From JAFNAG01 sp963721405 (lineage in GTDB: Bacteria; Acidobacteriota; UBA6911): a stretch of 64,000 nt of DNA. The notes below the pieces were generated by a model. That model ran no database searches, was not told where the DNA came from, and was given only the letters and a program-made list of their open reading frames with translations. This document shows, piece after piece, positions 61,000-64,000 of this stretch. The position numbers and the translations under genes were made by a program. Each line of letters opens with the position of its first letter. Position 1 is the first letter of the stretch. The stretch spans positions 62,001 through 126,000 of the forward strand of contig CAVRJA010000006.1 of NCBI GenBank assembly GCA_963721405.1. The letters run 5' to 3'.

Positions 61000-61262
61000 A
61001 GTTTTTCCTCCATTTATTCGAGGCAACCAGTGATACGATCTTGTTTAAGCGGATTCTAGGCACGGTCAGGCCCGATGTCAATCGATGCAGCGCCCTCGCC
61101 ACCCGTCCCTGCCCCAAAACGGGCACTACCATCCAAAATTTCCTGTCGGGGATGCGAATGCCCTCCTGGTCGGGCGGATACAGAAATTCTAAGCCGCTCA
61201 AAACTGAGGTAGAATTCACTCAGCTCGGGACCAGTCATTCGCATTTCAATGGTGAATCAGGG

Positions 61263-61464
61263 ATGGGAACTTCTCCGCGGGAAGTGACTCGTCTGCTTCA
61301 TGCCTGGACACGGGGCGACAAGATCGCCCTGGAAAGGCTTGCTCCTCCTGTGCATGGCGAATTGCACAGGCTGGCGCACATCTATATGGTGCGTGATCGT
61401 CCCAGGCACACGTTGCAGACGAGCGCGCTGGTGAATGTGGCGTACCTGCGGCTTGTCAAATCGG
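61263..61464 (+). pseudogene. Truncated X6-type ECF sigma factor
   Basis: About 67 codons match the N-terminal half of the sigma factor at 54826: L-L-H-A-W-T-R-G-D, L-A-P-P-V-H-G-E-L-H-R-L-A-H and T-S-A-L-V-N-V-A-Y-L-R-L-V. Region 4 is missing; after 61464 the sequence changes abruptly to the 5' region of the next gene. It is a broken gene that ends where the hydroxyproline operon begins. Confidence 0.68.
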
Positions 61465-61542
61465 ATTGTCCTTGTCCCTTTTGCTGTCTCGATATAGAAA
61501 GGAGTGACCGGATGCGGGAACCGGTGGTCATCGAGGTGCCTG

Positions 61543-62502
61543 ATGAACGAGAAGGCAGGCGTACGAACATTTCGCGTCATCGATTCGCATACCGGCGGCG
61601 AACCAACGCGGGTCATTGTCGAAGGCGGGCCCGACCTCGGCGCCGGATCACTCGCCGAACGCCGCACGAGGTTTCAGCGGCATGCCGATCACTACCGATC
61701 CGCTGTTGCCAATGAACCGCGGGGCTCCGATCCGGTGGTAGGCGCGCTTCTGTGCCCGCCGAGCGATCCCTCCTGTATCGCCGGGGTGATATTTTTCAAC
61801 AATGTGGGCTACCTCGGCATGTGCGGCCACGGCACGATCGGCCTGGTCGCCACCCTTTCCTACCTGGGCCGGCTAACTCCGGGACCCCATCGGATTGAAA
61901 CCCCCGTCGGCGTGGTGACCGCCGAGCTGCACTGTTCAGGCGAAGTATCGGTCGCCAATGTGCCCAGCTACCGGCATCGACGCGATGTGACGGTGGAGGT
62001 GCCTGAATATGGCAGGATCACGGGCGACGTTGCGTGGGGGGGGAACTGGTTTTTCCTCGTGAACGATCATGGCCAGGAGCTGCACCTGAGCCGCGTCGAA
62101 TCGCTGACCCGGCTTGCGTGGCACATACGGCAGTCGCTGACGCGGGAAGGCGTCACCGGCCGCAACAACGAAGAAATTGATCATGTGGAGCTCTTCGGCC
62201 CGCCGCAATCCCCCCTTGCCGACAGCCGCAATTTTGTGCTCTGTCCCGGGCTGGCTTACGACCGTTCCCCCTGCGGCACGGGCACGAGTGCAAAAATGGC
62301 CTGTCTCTATGAAGACGGCAAGCTGGCCGAAGGCCAGATCTGGCGGCAGGAGGGGATCGTCGGCAGTATTTTCGAAGGATGGGTGGAAAGAGTTGGTGCC
62401 GCAATCCGCCCGACCATCCGCGGCACTGCATTCGTGAACGCGGATGCCACTTTTGTTCTCGATGATCGCGACCCGTTCTGTTGGGGAATCCGGTCATCAT
62501 GA
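61543..62502 (+). CDS. 4-hydroxyproline epimerase (proline racemase family)
   Basis: This 319-aa enzyme carries R-V-I-D-S-H-T-G-G-E-P-T-R-V at the start. The two catalytic cysteines lie in M-C-G-H-G-T-I-G (about residue 90) and P-C-G-T-G-T-S-A-K (about residue 246). Retention of both fits a racemase or epimerase rather than the related dehydratases. Family members turn trans-4-hydroxy-L-proline into cis-4-hydroxy-D-proline. The start at 61543 sits after GAGGTG. The stop overlaps the next start (ATGA). The downstream genes support the hydroxyproline role. Confidence 0.84.
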   Translation: MNEKAGVRTFRVIDSHTGGEPTRVIVEGGPDLGAGSLAERRTRFQRHADHYRSAVANEPRGSDPVVGALLCPPSDPSCIAGVIFFNNVGYLGMCGHGTIGLVATLSYLGRLTPGPHRIETPVGVVTAELHCSGEVSVANVPSYRHRRDVTVEVPEYGRITGDVAWGGNWFFLVNDHGQELHLSRVESLTRLAWHIRQSLTREGVTGRNNEEIDHVELFGPPQSPLADSRNFVLCPGLAYDRSPCGTGTSAKMACLYEDGKLAEGQIWRQEGIVGSIFEGWVERVGAAIRPTIRGTAFVNADATFVLDDRDPFCWGIRSS

Positions 62503-63752
62503 GCAGGCATATACTCATCGCCGGCGGCGGCATCATAGGATTGTTCACGGCATACTACGTTGCTGAGCGCGGGTACGGCGTCACCGTGCTCGAGCGGGGC
62601 CCCGTCAACCATGATGGCTGTTCGTTCGGCAACGGCGGCATGGTCGTGCCCAGTCACTTCATACCTCTGGCTGCGCCAGGCATGGTCCGGCTCGGACTGA
62701 AGTGGATGTGGAACCCTGAGGGCCCTTTCTATGTCAGGCCGCGGCTGAGCTGGGATTTGCTCGACTGGGGATGGAAATTCACCCGGGCTGCCACGGCCCG
62801 TCATGTGGATCTGGCCGCCCCGCTGTTGCGCGATCTGCACATGGCGAGCCGCGCCTGCTATGAAGAACTGGCGGAACGGACCGGCAACGAGTTTGGCCTG
62901 GTGAAACGCGGCCTGCTGATGTTGTGCAAGACCCGGCAGGCACTCGACGAAGAAGCTCATGTTGCCGAATTCGGCCGCCGGCTGGGCGTACCGGCGGATG
63001 TTCTCACGCCTGCCCAAGTGGCCGCAGTGGAGCCGAACCTGAGCCTGGATGTCGCCGGAGCGGTATATTTCCCAAACGATTGCCATCTTGTTCCCGCAGC
63101 GCTCATGGCATGCCTGACAAGGCGGCTGACGCAGGCGGGCGTTCAGTTTGTCTGGAACATCGCTGTTACCGGGTGGCGCACCGGCGGCGACCGGATCCAA
63201 GCGATCCTCACCACCGACGGCGACTATGTCGCCGACGAGTACGTGATCTGTGGCGGAGCCTGGTCTTCCGCGCTGGTGCGCAGCCTGGGTTTGCACCTTC
63301 CCATGCAGGCCGGGAAAGGTTACAGCCTGACCCTGCCGCAGCCCCGCCGGCTGCCCTCCGTGTGCGCCATCCTGACCGAGGCCCGAGTAGCGGTGACGCC
63401 CATGGGAAGCGCCTTGCGATTCGCAGGCACCATGGAAATCGCCGGTCTGGACCTGGGGATCCATCCCAGGCGCGTCCAGGGCATCATCAAGTCCGTGCCC
63501 CGATATTTTCCCGATTTCCGGCCGGAAGATTTCTCCCGGATTCAGCCTTGGTGCGGCCTGCGACCCTGCTCACCCGATGGCCTGCCCTACATCGGTCGTT
63601 TCGGCCGGTTTGCCAACCTCTCCGTGGCGTCGGGCCACGCCATGATGGGGATGAGCCTGGGCCCGGTCACCGGCAAGCTCATGGCGGAGATACTGACGGG
63701 CGAAACGCCGTCACTCGAGATTGAACAGCTCTCCCCGAGCCGGTATAACTAA
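62499..63752 (+). CDS. FAD-dependent D-hydroxyproline (D-amino acid) dehydrogenase
   Basis: This 417-aa enzyme has the Rossmann FAD motif I-A-G-G-G-I-I-G-L-F-T-A-Y-Y at its start, then S-F-G-N-G-G-M-V-V-P-S-H. The C-terminal D-amino-acid oxidase segment is W-C-G-L-R-P-C-S-P-D-G-L-P-Y and A-S-G-H-A-M-M-G. In hydroxyproline pathways this enzyme oxidises cis-4-hydroxy-D-proline to pyrroline-4-hydroxy-2-carboxylate. It is coupled to the epimerase by an ATGA overlap. Confidence 0.83.
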   Translation: MSRHILIAGGGIIGLFTAYYVAERGYGVTVLERGPVNHDGCSFGNGGMVVPSHFIPLAAPGMVRLGLKWMWNPEGPFYVRPRLSWDLLDWGWKFTRAATARHVDLAAPLLRDLHMASRACYEELAERTGNEFGLVKRGLLMLCKTRQALDEEAHVAEFGRRLGVPADVLTPAQVAAVEPNLSLDVAGAVYFPNDCHLVPAALMACLTRRLTQAGVQFVWNIAVTGWRTGGDRIQAILTTDGDYVADEYVICGGAWSSALVRSLGLHLPMQAGKGYSLTLPQPRRLPSVCAILTEARVAVTPMGSALRFAGTMEIAGLDLGIHPRRVQGIIKSVPRYFPDFRPEDFSRIQPWCGLRPCSPDGLPYIGRFGRFANLSVASGHAMMGMSLGPVTGKLMAEILTGETPSLEIEQLSPSRYN

Positions 63753-63792
63753 TAATCAGTACATCCAGGCGATAAAAGGAGGAGACCTTCTC

Positions 63793-64000
63793 ATGAAATG
63801 GCATGGCGTGATCCCGGCAATCACCACGGCTTTCAGAAACGATCTCAGCGTAGATCATGAATTTGTCGCACGGCACGTGCAGTGGCTGGTCCAGGAAGGC
63901 TGCACCGGCGTTGTCGCCCTGGGCTCGCTGAGCGAAGGGGCGACGTTGCAGACGGAAGAAAAAATCGAGATTCTGCGTACCTGCATCGGCGCCCTGGGTA
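63793..64000 (+). CDS. DHDPS-family protein, probable pyrroline-4-hydroxy-2-carboxylate deaminase (partial)
   Basis: The first 69 codons only. The start is V-I-P-A-I-T-T-A-F, the typical N-terminal strand of the dihydrodipicolinate synthase/N-acetylneuraminate lyase family, followed by G-S-L-S-E-G-A-T-L in place of the synthase G-T-T-G-E. That variant and the neighbours point to the deaminase of hydroxyproline breakdown. A GGAGG site lies 9 bp upstream. The gene continues past the window edge. Confidence 0.78.
   Translation, partial: MKWHGVIPAITTAFRNDLSVDHEFVARHVQWLVQEGCTGVVALGSLSEGATLQTEEKIEILRTCIGALG

Overview
The window is about 64 kb of GC-rich bacterial chromosome. Its best taxonomic match is an acidobacterium or a close relative. 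The strongest hint is an X6-type ECF sigma factor directly followed by a membrane-bound Ser/Thr kinase, a pairing common in Acidobacteria. Many decayed gene fragments also suggest a large, mosaic genome. The assignment is inferred, because no rRNA gene or complete tRNA gene is present.

1-7.9 kb: an N-type (alternative) F-ATPase operon in the order atpD(partial)-C-Q-R-B-E-F-A, then two inserted genes (a baeRF3-like protein and a ribosome hibernation factor), then atpG. A short relic of an atpG start still overlaps the end of atpA. Beta, b and alpha all carry Lys-Pro-Glu-rich tails.

7.9-13 kb: scrambled fragments of pentose-phosphate genes (gnd, zwf), a GH94 phosphorylase and a metal-resistance protein. 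Intact genes here are a lipoprotein and an S2P-type protease with CBS domains. A cytidylate-kinase-like gene appears frameshifted.

13-44 kb: an ion and osmotic-homeostasis region. It encodes a PgpH-like HD hydrolase, three cation/proton antiporters (one fused to DUF389), two MscS channels plus a small TM-helix channel-like protein, and a large AAA ATPase between an APC permease and an MscS gene. It also encodes glucosyl-3-phosphoglycerate synthase with a second glycosyltransferase and an MPGP-type phosphatase (compatible-solute synthesis), a Pal/OmpA lipoprotein, a NarL-type two-component system, a decayed paralogue of the APC permease, and a ClC channel with added CBS, TM and TPR modules.

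44-50 kb: a gene graveyard holding a truncated OmpA, a relic of an OmpA 3' end, an SRPBCC pseudogene and fragments of enolase and a dynamin-like GTPase. It is followed by an integration module: an excisionase-like protein, a frameshifted HTH protein and a tyrosine recombinase.

50.9-58.9 kb: an 8-kb segment bounded by two 58-bp direct repeats of the 3' end of a tRNA-Leu(CAA) gene. It carries a leaderless AAA/DUF234-type ATPase, a PD40 propeller protein and the ECF sigma/kinase pair.

59-64 kb: truncated radical-SAM and sigma-factor fragments, a Tat-exported PLP enzyme, and the start of a hydroxyproline catabolic operon (epimerase, D-hydroxyproline dehydrogenase, DHDPS-family deaminase cut by the window edge).
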